From: SKVR01 sp037441525
GTDB taxonomy: Bacteria; Bacteroidota; Bacteroidia; Bacteroidales; UBA7960
NCBI GenBank assembly: GCA_037441525.1
Contig: JBBISA010000060.1
Coordinates: forward strand, 1 to 24,694
Reading direction: 5' to 3'
DNA length: 24,694 nt
Part shown: piece after piece, positions 1 to 7,030 of the stretch
Layout: each line of letters starts with the position of its first letter
Position numbering within the stretch: the stretch's first letter is position 1
The notes under the pieces: model-generated
The model's input: only the letters and a program-made list of their open reading frames with translations
Databases searched by the model: none
What the model was told of the DNA's origin: nothing
Made by a program: the position numbers and the translations under genes

Positions 1-333
1 GGGTAAAAAGAATGCTGCCAGTTTAATTAAAGTGTTAAATGTGCGTTAAGTGTTTGTCCGTTAGTATATTCATAAAAGATTTAACGAGACTTTCTTTTTA
101 TCGAATCGTGCTATTATTTAAATTATAGTTTAATTACCATTTAATTTATTTAATCAGTGTTTAAACGGATATTGATAATGATGCTTTATTGATTTAATCA
201 AGCTTGTCGAAGTTATGAAAAAAGGATTTACTATTAAAAGAAAAATTGCTTTCAAAGCTCATAATTGAATAAAAATCTTTTAAAGGTTACAATTTAGGTT
301 ACAATTTAGGTTACAATTTTTTTTCTGGTTTGG
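1..333. promoter_or_regulatory. Non-coding AT-rich control region with phased TTTAA cores
   Basis: I see no gene here. The stretch contains TTAA cores at 23-26, 35-38 and 46-49, spaced 12 and 11 bp. Further on, TTTAAT/TTTAAA cores begin at 129, 140, 149 and 160, spaced 11, 9 and 11 bp; the last is GTTTAAACGG. These resemble the TTTAAACAGC pairs found before several structural genes. The right end carries three GGTTACAATTT repeats. The layout looks like a protein-binding control region (regulator or transposase), but that function is inferred. Confidence 0.5.
285..320 (+). repeat. Three 12-bp direct repeats GGTTACAATTTA
   Basis: GGTTACAATTTA occurs at 285-296 and 297-308, followed by GGTTACAATTTT at 309-320. 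The copies are head to tail with no spacer. They end 28 bp before a TAnnTTTG-type -7 box, which is where an upstream activator or a repressor would sit. The binding protein is unknown; the small protein encoded just downstream is one candidate. Confidence 0.75.
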
Positions 334-355
334 GTGTTTTTTGTTTTTATTTTTG
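329..355 (+). promoter_or_regulatory. Candidate Bacteroidota-type promoter
   Basis: TATTTTTG at 348-355 matches the Bacteroidota -7 consensus TAnnTTTG exactly. A TTTG lies at 329-332, but its 15-bp spacing is shorter than the usual 19-21 bp for a -33 box, so the promoter may depend on an activator bound at the adjacent triple repeat. It would start transcription near 362, just upstream of the ATG at 373. Confidence 0.5.
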
Positions 356-372
356 TAAAAACACTCTCACGA

Positions 373-585
373 ATGCGTAAGCGCGAACTTCTAATTAAAC
401 GAGACCAGCTTATAGTGCGTAAATTTCATGAATTATATGATGTTAAGCGCAAACGTATGGATGATGTGCTGCGTGAACTCTCTCAGGATTATTTTTTCTT
501 AGATGAGCAATATCTTTACCGGCTTATATTTTATGTAAAGAGAAATAATGAATACTACAATAATTTGCTCAATTCAAGTAGGTAA
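373..585 (+). CDS. Small helix-rich, probable DNA-binding phage protein
   Basis: This 70-residue basic protein begins MRKRELLIKRDQ and has a helical core of the form VKRKRMDDVLRELSQ followed by FFLDEQYLYRLIFY, which could form a helix-turn-helix. The frame is open from 334, but that extension is hydrophobic and overlaps the likely promoter at 348-355, so I take the ATG at 373. Similar short basic proteins are seen in Bacteroidota prophages, without a known role as far as I recall. It is the only plus-strand gene left of the minus-strand head operon and converges on it with 8 bp between stop codons. Its place next to repeated sequence elements suggests a regulator of middle or late genes, which is inference. 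Confidence 0.55.
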   Translation: MRKRELLIKRDQLIVRKFHELYDVKRKRMDDVLRELSQDYFFLDEQYLYRLIFYVKRNNEYYNNLLNSSR

Positions 586-593
586 ATCTAAAT

Positions 594-1130
594 TTATACA
601 GCGTACAAAGGTTCAGAGTCTTGGTTTGAAGGCTTTATGAATGGGGTATTTTCGATATTGAGTTCAGAAACTTCTTGCTGATTAAATTCTTCGACAGCAC
701 TGGCATCCTCAACAATGCATGAAAATGAAATTCTGTATAAATTGCCAGATCCCCCACTTTCTTCGCTCTCTAATGCTACTCGGCGCATTTCATTATAGTT
801 AACGCCGTTCTTACCGTGAAACAACCTATGTAGTTTGGTTAGTAATCGCATGAAATCTATAGCGTCAGCCTTATTGTAGGCTTCATTGTAGGTGTCAGCA
901 AAGCTTTCGAAAAATAGATACATATCTATTTGCGTGTCGCAATCCTGGATTAATAACCCTTTGTCATCACAACTTAAAGTTCTGAATGCTAAAAACACAG
1001 AAGGCGTTGGAAATGGTGTTTCTTCGGATAAATAAGATACCTGTTCGTGCCAAAGATCGACCCACTTAATATCGTTTATCGTAGTAATTTTCTCTGATAA
1101 CTCTTCGTATAAATCTGTCCAGGCTTCCAT
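594..1130 (-). CDS. Hypothetical virion protein, last gene of the minus-strand head operon
   Basis: This 178-residue acidic protein is rich in aromatic residues (start MEAWTDLYEELSEKI) with no signal peptide or membrane segment. I do not recognise a named family. It is the distal gene of the terminase-portal-MuF-GpG operon, 3 bp downstream of the GpG-like stop. In Mu-like phages small head-tail joining or tail-terminator proteins (Mu gp37/gp38 type) complete this set, so a connector or terminator role is plausible by position only. The start codon follows a tandem TTTAAACAGC-type repeat that overlaps the end of the upstream gene. Confidence 0.7.
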   Translation of the reverse strand: MEAWTDLYEELSEKITTINDIKWVDLWHEQVSYLSEETPFPTPSVFLAFRTLSCDDKGLLIQDCDTQIDMYLFFESFADTYNEAYNKADAIDFMRLLTKLHRLFHGKNGVNYNEMRRVALESEESGGSGNLYRISFSCIVEDASAVEEFNQQEVSELNIENTPFIKPSNQDSEPLYAV

Positions 1131-1133
1131 TTT

Positions 1134-1667
1134 TTAATTATTTAAATGCTGTTTAAATGCTATTTCAATTCGACCTTTAAAATGATTTTCAAAGATACTC
1201 ATCATGGTTTTGCTTTCTCCCATAAATTGACGGGCCGTGATTTTGATTTTGGTGCCTTCTTTTAGCAAAGCCATAGCCTTACAAAACTCTGCCTTTTTTT
1301 TGTTTCTTTTCTTTAGGTCTATATGTTTAGCCCAAAAAAAACGTTTCATTTTGCTTGTAACAGTAATATATCCCCCATTATTATGGATTTCTGCATAAGC
1401 AGAGTCAGCTTCAATGATTACTCTATCGGGATTTTCTTCTGTTTTTTTAATAGACATCATAAGTTTGCCACTCTTATACAAGGTTCGCTTTCCTGATAAA
1501 GGGCTATTTGATTTATCCCATTTTTTAAAAGATGAATCCGTGAAGCCTTGTTTTACAAAGCTCTCACGAAAAAACTTTACTGATTCTGAACCCGCTATTC
1601 TGGCTGCCTGTTTTTTTAGGTCTGCAGACATCTGTGAAAATTTTGGAACTTTATTTTTTTTTGCCAT
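1134..1667 (-). CDS. Mu GpG-like virion morphogenesis protein
   Basis: This 177-residue basic protein resembles the phage virion morphogenesis (Mu gpG) family. It has an N-terminal lysine-rich helix, a central RESFVKQGFTDSSFKKW stretch with the family pattern of F-x-Q-G-F and W, a segment ending YAEIHNNGG, and RQFMG near residue 150. In Mu, gpG is a tail-completion factor also implicated in head assembly. The frame is open to an upstream ATG at 1721, but that start sits at the edge of the 1721-1752 stem-loop and adds a non-conserved leader, so MAKKNKVPK at 1667 is preferred. The C-terminal FKQHLNN is encoded by the TTTAAACAGC repeat pair. Confidence 0.75.
   Translation of the reverse strand: MAKKNKVPKFSQMSADLKKQAARIAGSESVKFFRESFVKQGFTDSSFKKWDKSNSPLSGKRTLYKSGKLMMSIKKTEENPDRVIIEADSAYAEIHNNGGYITVTSKMKRFFWAKHIDLKKRNKKKAEFCKAMALLKEGTKIKITARQFMGESKTMMSIFENHFKGRIEIAFKQHLNN
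1140..1161 (-). repeat. Tandem 11-bp repeat pair (TTTAAACAGC type)
   Basis: Read on the minus strand this is ATTTAAACAGC followed at once by ATTTAAATAAT. It lies about 10 bp before the ATG at 1130 and covers the last codons of the GpG-like gene. It belongs to a family of 11-bp phased pairs also found at 4294-4312, 11281-11304, 15709-15740 and 17875-17896, oriented in sense with the following gene. Confidence 0.65.
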
Positions 1668-1720
1668 AATAGGTTGTATATTTGTGTTCTCATGGGAGCG
1701 ACTACGGTCAATCTCAACCA

Positions 1721-1752
1721 AGAAAGGCAGTAACTCCGGTTGCTGCCTTTCT
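1721..1752 (-). terminator. Stem-loop after the MuF gene
   Basis: AGAAAGGCAG (1721-1730) and CTGCCTTTCT (1743-1752) form a perfect 10-bp stem around a 12-nt loop; AAC and GTT in the loop can extend it after one mismatch. On the minus strand it lies 4 bp after the MuF stop and before the GpG-like ATG. The tract that follows on that strand is only moderately T-rich, so it may attenuate transcription, stop partly, or protect the mRNA 3' end rather than act as a full terminator. Confidence 0.5.
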
Positions 1753-1756
1753 GATT

Positions 1757-3046
1757 TTATTTAAGGCCGTCAATAAAATCAGAAAAATTATGACTGGTTA
1801 TCTGCTTTCGAGTAATCCTTGATGCCTTGTCGGATTTGATTACAATGACTTCCTTTATCCTTTTATTTATATTATTAAGCCCTCCTGTGAGTCTGCGTTT
1901 TAAAATAGTTTCATATTCATCAGCTAGGTAATCACTAATATCAACCACTAGTATGGATGCTCCCTGTTTTTGTGCTCCTTTTAATGATGAAGATAGAAAA
2001 CTCTCTAATTTAACTACCTTTCCGTTTTTCATCTGAGAGTAAGTTTTAAGGTCTCCTATGTTATTGGCTGTTCCTATGCCGAGCTCCGGATTTTTATGTC
2101 CTTTAACATTGTTTATATGAGGCCTGATATAGATATTCTTATTAAGCTCCTTGGCCAGAATTTTGGCAGCTTCAATATTCTGACTCATATCAGACAGATC
2201 GGCAAAATCGTTTATAAAAACTTTTTTGTCTCCAATATTAATTGTTCTATTATATGGTATGAAATTTTTCATTAATTCGGAGTTGTTATAAACCGCTTGA
2301 GTTTCGTTAGAAGGTATTTGTTGAAAGTAACTGTGGTTCTCAACAAATATTTTTCCTGATATAACAGCATTATTTGCCCATTTATTATCGAGGTTTTGAA
2401 GGTTTCGTCCTGTTGTTGGAGGTTCGTTGGTTTGTTCGAGCCAACAGCGACAACCCGGATCGTATGGAGGTATTTGCAGCCATTCATTAACAGGTTTTAT
2501 TATTCCTTCGTTTAAAGCATGAGATTCGCGAACACTTTTGTCACCCATGGTTCTGTTTTTCAAGTTAGGGTAAACGTCAATGTCTTTTTGGTAACTTTCG
2601 AAATCCCTTGCTGAACTCGCAGAATTTGCTGTGAATTTTTTTTCAGTTTCAAGCCATGTCTCGTTATGGAGCAATACAAGTTGTTTTGCTTTTGTGGTGA
2701 AATCTTCTTTTGAGAGTCCCTTTTTTGATAACTCGGAGAGTTGCACCATTAAATTATAGCTTTTAGCCCCTGAAAATTTGAGAATGTTCTCTCTTATTCG
2801 TCTGGTTGAGGCTGACTCGTAGTAGCCTTTACCCCATCCGGATTCGGCCTCTTTATTAAAAGCTGCATAATTTTTTAATACCAGGTCGCGATCCAAATCA
2901 GAAGGTTTAATCTCCCCGTTAAACATTGAGTTTGCTAAACGTTCTATTGCTGCGTCCCAGGTTGCGGCATATAGATTAATATTACGTTGAGCAAAAGGAG
3001 CATAAGAAAAATGCTTTAAGGTTGCGTCAGGTTTTTTTTTGACCAT
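1757..3046 (-). CDS. MuF-type minor head protein with C-terminal nuclease-toxin-like domain
   Basis: 429 residues from the ATG at 3046, which overlaps the portal 3' end by 20 bp; an in-frame ATG at 3097 would lengthen the overlap and looks less likely. Residues about 70-205 carry the Phage Mu F-like domain, with the signature ESHALNEGII and, further on, PPYDPGCRCW (HA...G...P...CRC), as in Mu gp30 and SPP1 gp7. These proteins sit at the portal inside the capsid and can enter the cell with the DNA. Residues about 265-429 form a separate domain: AKILAKELNKNIYIRPH, then NPELGIG (about 319-325), DLK (332-334), an alanine/glutamine-containing helix, then ILVVDISDY and IKEVIVIKSD strands. This order matches BECR-fold tRNA-nuclease toxins of the CdiA-CT type, with E where D is usual in the PD-like motif. 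MuF-toxin fusions are a described polymorphic toxin class. Activity and the exact toxin family are inferred. No obvious immunity gene lies next to it. Confidence 0.8.
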   Translation of the reverse strand: MVKKKPDATLKHFSYAPFAQRNINLYAATWDAAIERLANSMFNGEIKPSDLDRDLVLKNYAAFNKEAESGWGKGYYESASTRRIRENILKFSGAKSYNLMVQLSELSKKGLSKEDFTTKAKQLVLLHNETWLETEKKFTANSASSARDFESYQKDIDVYPNLKNRTMGDKSVRESHALNEGIIKPVNEWLQIPPYDPGCRCWLEQTNEPPTTGRNLQNLDNKWANNAVISGKIFVENHSYFQQIPSNETQAVYNNSELMKNFIPYNRTINIGDKKVFINDFADLSDMSQNIEAAKILAKELNKNIYIRPHINNVKGHKNPELGIGTANNIGDLKTYSQMKNGKVVKLESFLSSSLKGAQKQGASILVVDISDYLADEYETILKRRLTGGLNNINKRIKEVIVIKSDKASRITRKQITSHNFSDFIDGLK

Positions 3047-4295
3047 TATCAGGATTAAAACCTGTTCCAGGCATAATTGGATTTGATTTAGTTCCAACTA
3101 TAGGAAGCCCAGTTCGGCTACGAATTTCATCAATATCGAATTCGTAAAATGAGCTTAGCTTATGAATGCCCTCAATATATTTCTCAATATTAAGAGTTTC
3201 CTGATTGTCCCAAACAAGATAATGATTTGCAAAATCTGAATATACAGAGCTTATCTTGGTTAAACGATGACGGATGGAAGTATTGAAATAATACTTAAAT
3301 AGAAGTTTGTCGGCTTCGTGCCTGTCTTGAGCGACTCTTTCTTGCACCTCCGCCGAGCCAACGAAGCTTTTCTCTTCAATGGTTGCAGTTCCTCCAAGGA
3401 CGCGCTTGCTGATTTCGGTATTACAAACATCGTTAAGTGATTTAAATGATTGGTAGGCGTCAACATTATAGTTGTTGGGAACCTCTATTTTTTCATTGCC
3501 TTGTAATACGCCGAAATGATTCATTCTAAATTCTGAAAGCATTTCAAAAAGCTCATCACGCCGCCCATGGTCAAGGCGTTCAGTGATTGCAAAAATTGGA
3601 GGAACTCCGAATTTTTCTATGTAACTCATCCATGAACCGAGTCCTAACTTTTTAGCCAGTACAACCATTGACAGTTGATTGAGCATCCCTAACTCCCAAT
3701 CGTTGCCAATTTGCAGGTAGTAATCTTTATAAACGCCTTCCTTATATGACACTCCTGTATCATCATATTCCTCGTTTATTATAATGCCTTTTTGTGCAAG
3801 AAAGTTACTTTGTGGAATTTCGCTAACCCTTATTAATTCTCCATTTTCGTCGGTATCAAACAATTCGACTAAGGTTGTGCCTTGAAAGTTTTTCATTATT
3901 ACCAACCGAACCAATTCTTCATACCATGGCCGCTCGAGGAGTGATTTGAGTTCGTCATTTTCCTCTCCCTTTTCGTTGACTATTTTATAAGAACTGCGTT
4001 GAACCTTAAGAGTTCTCGTATCAATTACGCTGGACAAATGATTATCAAGCATCAAAGATTGATAAAACCGCATTAACAGCCCACGCCTTGGATTTTCCGG
4101 ATCGGTGGCCGACATAACAGCCAGCTTCCAGTCTTTTATTTCCTGCCTGTTATACATTGTAGACTGGCGTTTCCAGTTAGCTTTTTTATCTGAACGTCGA
4201 TAGTACTCGCTAAACAAAGAATTGTTTTTTACCCGGCTAAGAATAACTTGTTCCGCCGCAGTTGTTATTCTTTCTAATATTTTAATCCTTGCCAT
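3027..4295 (-). CDS. Portal protein, DUF935 family (Mu gp29-like)
   Basis: 422 residues, close to the usual length for Mu-type portals. Recognisable family features include an early RRGLLMRFYQSLMLDNHLSSVIDTR region (residues about 70-94), the segment FGVPPIFAIT, and the later GGTATIEEKSFVGSAEVQERV block, equivalent to the G-T-T...G-S-x-A-x-x-x-V pattern of DUF935. The protein forms the dodecameric ring at the packaging vertex and anchors the terminase, MuF and the neck. It lies 11 bp downstream of the gp36-like gene and overlaps MuF by 20 bp. Its start codon is embedded in a TTTAAACAGC-type repeat pair. Confidence 0.9.
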   Translation of the reverse strand: MARIKILERITTAAEQVILSRVKNNSLFSEYYRRSDKKANWKRQSTMYNRQEIKDWKLAVMSATDPENPRRGLLMRFYQSLMLDNHLSSVIDTRTLKVQRSSYKIVNEKGEENDELKSLLERPWYEELVRLVIMKNFQGTTLVELFDTDENGELIRVSEIPQSNFLAQKGIIINEEYDDTGVSYKEGVYKDYYLQIGNDWELGMLNQLSMVVLAKKLGLGSWMSYIEKFGVPPIFAITERLDHGRRDELFEMLSEFRMNHFGVLQGNEKIEVPNNYNVDAYQSFKSLNDVCNTEISKRVLGGTATIEEKSFVGSAEVQERVAQDRHEADKLLFKYYFNTSIRHRLTKISSVYSDFANHYLVWDNQETLNIEKYIEGIHKLSSFYEFDIDEIRSRTGLPIVGTKSNPIMPGTGFNPDNGQKKT

Positions 4296-4312
4296 TTAAG
4301 TGCTGTTTAAAT
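4294..4312 (-). repeat. Tandem 11-bp repeat pair at the portal start codon
   Basis: On the minus strand ATTTAAACAGC is followed by ACTTAAATGGC, and the ATG of the portal gene falls within the second unit. The spacing of 11 bp and the sense orientation match the other pairs of this family. Confidence 0.6.
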
Positions 4313-4744
4313 AAAGAAATCGTCTTTTGTATTATTACCGAATACGGGGCTAACAGGGCCTCCTGAATCGTTTGTTACCAAAGGGCATCCAACTAAATCC
4401 ATGGCCCCTGATTGTATTTTTTCAAGTTGTTTTATAGCTCCTGTGTATAGCTGTAAGTAGTCCTCCGGGACTTTACGTGCAGGGTTTCTTCGAACACTAT
4501 TATAAACCACTATTGATGCAATTATTTGCACCAGTACACCATTGCGGATTATTGGTTCGGAAAAAATAAGGATGTATTGATACCGTCGGGAAATGTATGA
4601 TATCACCAGGTCGATAGCTTTGTCTTCAATGTCGTCAATTATTGAATTGTCTTCAATAGTTGTTTCTTCCGGCATTGCAACGCTTTCTTTCATCAGGCGT
4701 TCCTGTATTACTGATATTATATCATTTTTATTGATGTATTTCAT
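4307..4744 (-). CDS. Mu gp36-like head-tail connector protein (DUF1320-like)
   Basis: 145 residues. The N-terminal MKYINKNDIISV resembles DUF1320 proteins, which start with a short Y-I/L-D-L/I segment, followed by an acidic helix and AIDLVISYISRRY. The helix DYLQLYTGAIKQLEKIQSG fits the YEDAIRWLKDIAKG region of that family. Family members are head-completion or adaptor proteins under the portal. In Mu this gene follows the major head gene; here it lies between the large terminase and the portal, with a 4-bp ATGA overlap with the terminase stop. Assignment is by pattern and position, so moderate confidence. Confidence 0.65.
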   Translation of the reverse strand: MKYINKNDIISVIQERLMKESVAMPEETTIEDNSIIDDIEDKAIDLVISYISRRYQYILIFSEPIIRNGVLVQIIASIVVYNSVRRNPARKVPEDYLQLYTGAIKQLEKIQSGAMDLVGCPLVTNDSGGPVSPVFGNNTKDDFFI

Positions 4745-6282
4745 GGTAGATCGTATTTAGGTTTTAATTTTCCGGTTCGATAGGATTTTTCACTTGGTTT
4801 CCTATTGCCACCAGGAGTGCAATACAATTCAAGACGTGCGATGGCTTGCTGGTCGGCATCGGGGCTATCGTCTTTTTCTGTGCTTCCCTCTTCTACGGCG
4901 CATAGCTGCATAATACCAACCTGAGTATCGGAATGGCTTTTAAGCTTATCGCTATAGTAAATTCGTCCATTTTGATAGTAGGGTTGCATGGTAATCATGC
5001 GCATTGTTTTGTTAACCTTGGGGCAAATTACTTTGCTTAAATTAAGGGATGTGTTTTCCTCGTATTCAACTTCATCAATTGCGCGTTGTACTTCACCGTT
5101 CCAAAATTGAGATTCATATTGAAAAAGTACGTTAACTCCATTAGGGAGATTGTTTTTGAAGTTACACATCCATTTAACGGCAAGCTTCATCTTTGACTGT
5201 TTAAGATAACAGTCGATGAGCCAAAAATCGGTACCGCAAAGGCCCCATGCTCTTACTGCGTTGTAATCGCTTTTTTCGTTGTCGGTGTATGCAATATCCC
5301 AATGCACAATGATCATCTTGAAGTCTAATAGCAATGGAATTAATGCATACTGTATTTGATCTTCGCTAAATACAGACCCCTCAATTTTTGACTCGTGCAA
5401 ATATTCGGCATGCGCTGCTACTATGCCCATGTCTTTCTCTTGCTGCTTGTAATATTCGGCTGAATAGTAGTTCCAGGCAGGCTTATAATTGACCTTATTA
5501 TAAGCTTTTATTTGGTGGATTTTCCAATGCGGATGCCGCTCCTGTAAAATTGTTTGAGTCATAACCCTTGCAAAGCGGTTATTGGCATATAACAGCCTCC
5601 GAATAGGCCCCGTCATTGTAGGTATTATATCTCGCTCTATTTGGTCGGCCTGTTTTCGCATTCTCTTCGGATTGCTTATTGTGTCGGGTGTTTCTAAATC
5701 ATCGATAACCCACAAATTTGGTCTTCTTTGCTTTACTCTTACTCCTCGAACCTTCTTTTTAATACCAAAGGCCATTCCAATAAAACGCTGGTCTATGGTT
5801 TTAAAGTTGCCAATTTCCCAGTCGCCTTCACATTTTTGAGGGCCAAAGTCATGAATCAGTAAAGGGTTTCCTTCGAGTTCTGCCTGGATGTCGGCAAGGA
5901 GTTCCTGAGCTCGTTCTTTCGAGTCTGACATTAGGCACAAAAACACATCCTCTCCTTTTATCCACCTTTCTAAGGGTATAATAACATTACACCAGACCGA
6001 CTTTGCTAATCCACGTCCCCACTCTGCAAAACCTTTGAATAAAGGATCCTCATCAACCATTTCGCTAAATTTTAGTTGAAAAGGAGCACACTCTGCGGTG
6101 GCATAATGGGGCAGGTATGTTTCAACCAGGTACTTGGTATCAGTCCGAGCCCTTTCAATGCGTGCCTTTTGCTCCGCTTTTGACTCAAAGGGATTAACCT
6201 CGTTGGCTCTTCTTGCTATTTCGAGTTTTTTAAGATACTCTTCAGCTTTAATGCGTTCTGCTTTTTGCCTGGATGTAGCCAT
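4741..6282 (-). CDS. Terminase large subunit (Mu gp28-like)
   Basis: 513 residues. The ATPase part has a Walker A-like loop WGRGLAKS at residues 88-95 and a Walker B-like NLWVIDDLE at 189-197, with MTGPIRRLLYANNRF and TILQERHPHW downstream as the coupling region. The RNase H-like nuclease part has WDIAYTD at 328-334 (first acidic residue D329) and SPDADQQA near 473-480, giving the late acidic residues. The enzyme translocates DNA into proheads and cuts it; in Mu-like phages packaging is headful from integrated copies. The gene follows the small-subunit gene by 1 bp and overlaps the next gene by 4 bp. Confidence 0.92.
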   Translation of the reverse strand: MATSRQKAERIKAEEYLKKLEIARRANEVNPFESKAEQKARIERARTDTKYLVETYLPHYATAECAPFQLKFSEMVDEDPLFKGFAEWGRGLAKSVWCNVIIPLERWIKGEDVFLCLMSDSKERAQELLADIQAELEGNPLLIHDFGPQKCEGDWEIGNFKTIDQRFIGMAFGIKKKVRGVRVKQRRPNLWVIDDLETPDTISNPKRMRKQADQIERDIIPTMTGPIRRLLYANNRFARVMTQTILQERHPHWKIHQIKAYNKVNYKPAWNYYSAEYYKQQEKDMGIVAAHAEYLHESKIEGSVFSEDQIQYALIPLLLDFKMIIVHWDIAYTDNEKSDYNAVRAWGLCGTDFWLIDCYLKQSKMKLAVKWMCNFKNNLPNGVNVLFQYESQFWNGEVQRAIDEVEYEENTSLNLSKVICPKVNKTMRMITMQPYYQNGRIYYSDKLKSHSDTQVGIMQLCAVEEGSTEKDDSPDADQQAIARLELYCTPGGNRKPSEKSYRTGKLKPKYDLP

Positions 6283-6283
6283 T

Positions 6284-6832
6284 TTACCCTATTTCGGTAG
6301 TTTTTCTTCTGATTATCGTGCTTTGAAAATCTATTGTTTTTTCCCACAGGGATTCATCGTAAACCCGCAAAGCGTTAAATATTTCATCCATTATGTCAAT
6401 AAATACACCAAGTGTGTAATTCTTTTTATCCAGAGAAAGCAGAGTTTTGTTTATTTTGCTCATTTCATCGCTGAGCGAACTGGCTTGCTTTCTGAGGCGT
6501 GTTTCCTCTTCAAAGTCATTAACGTTAACAGCTAACTGTATTTGAGATTCAAGGTTAAGTCTCTGTTTAGCCAGAAGGCTTAACAACTTTTTAGTATTAT
6601 CGACATCGGTGGAGTGACATTGTTGTCGGGCTTCCCTTTCTTCTTTCCATTTGCCTTCCTGTGACCATTTTGATAAGGTAGGCTCTGACAGCTTTAGCAT
6701 TAGAGCCACATCCTTTTGATCTAGTCCTTGTACAACAACATACTCCCGGGCAGTATGCTTTAGCTTTGCATATTCTTTTCGTGGAAGCTGCTTTCTTCTT
6801 TCCTTGGTTGATTTCTGTGCTTTAGTTGACAT
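6284..6832 (-). CDS. Putative terminase small subunit, HTH protein (Mu gp27-like position)
   Basis: 182 residues. After a basic N-terminus there is a helix-turn-helix (about residues 30-65): REYVVVQGLDQKDVALMLKL then SEPTLSKWSQEGKW, the arrangement seen in terminase small subunits and transposase-like HTH proteins. A long charged helical region with RQQ, LLAKQRLNLESQI and LRKQASSLSDEMSK follows, fitting an oligomerisation segment. It immediately precedes the large terminase and is the first gene of the minus-strand operon. Its start lies in the divergent intergenic region opposite the protease gene. Role assigned by domain layout and position. Confidence 0.8.
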   Translation of the reverse strand: MSTKAQKSTKERRKQLPRKEYAKLKHTAREYVVVQGLDQKDVALMLKLSEPTLSKWSQEGKWKEEREARQQCHSTDVDNTKKLLSLLAKQRLNLESQIQLAVNVNDFEEETRLRKQASSLSDEMSKINKTLLSLDKKNYTLGVFIDIMDEIFNALRVYDESLWEKTIDFQSTIIRRKTTEIG

Positions 6833-7030
6833 GCTACATTCATTTTATGCAAAGGTGCTTTGAATAAACCGCTTTGAAAAAAGGGCCATTCATGTAGTGA
6901 CCTTTTTTTACGTACAAAACAAAATAAAAGCGTTAAAGTGGCAAAACATTAAGTGCATGAAAATCTGATTTGTAAGGCTTGATAAAACAGTAAACCTTTG
7001 TACCTGAATGGAACGAAAAACAAGCATTTA
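6833..7030. promoter_or_regulatory. Divergent intergenic region between packaging and capsid operons
   Basis: This gap of about 200 bp separates the two divergent structural operons and must hold promoters for both. I see no exact TAnnTTTG box on either strand. On the plus strand TAAACCTTTG (6991-7000), with ATTTG about 20 bp upstream, is a weak candidate with a longer spacer inside the -7 motif. An inverted repeat lies at 6877-6908. Late promoters here may need a phage activator. Confidence 0.45.
6877..6908. repeat. Inverted repeat AAAAAAGG...CCTTTTTT
   Basis: Eight-base arms at 6877-6884 and 6901-6908 flank a 16-bp centre. It is symmetrical and ends in a T-run on either strand, so it could be a bidirectional terminator or an operator. 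A terminator between two divergent starts would be unusual unless it blocks antisense read-through or is an attenuator in a leader. Confidence 0.4.

Noticed and set aside
1414..1764. Plus-strand open frame of 116 codons
   Set aside because: It is the antisense of the GpG-like gene and has no start context or recognisable protein; the minus-strand frame carries the family features.
3027..3097. MuF start at the ATG at 3097
   Set aside because: It would overlap the portal gene by 71 bp and add a hydrophobic, non-conserved leader; the ATG at 3046 gives a 20-bp overlap and a typical basic start.
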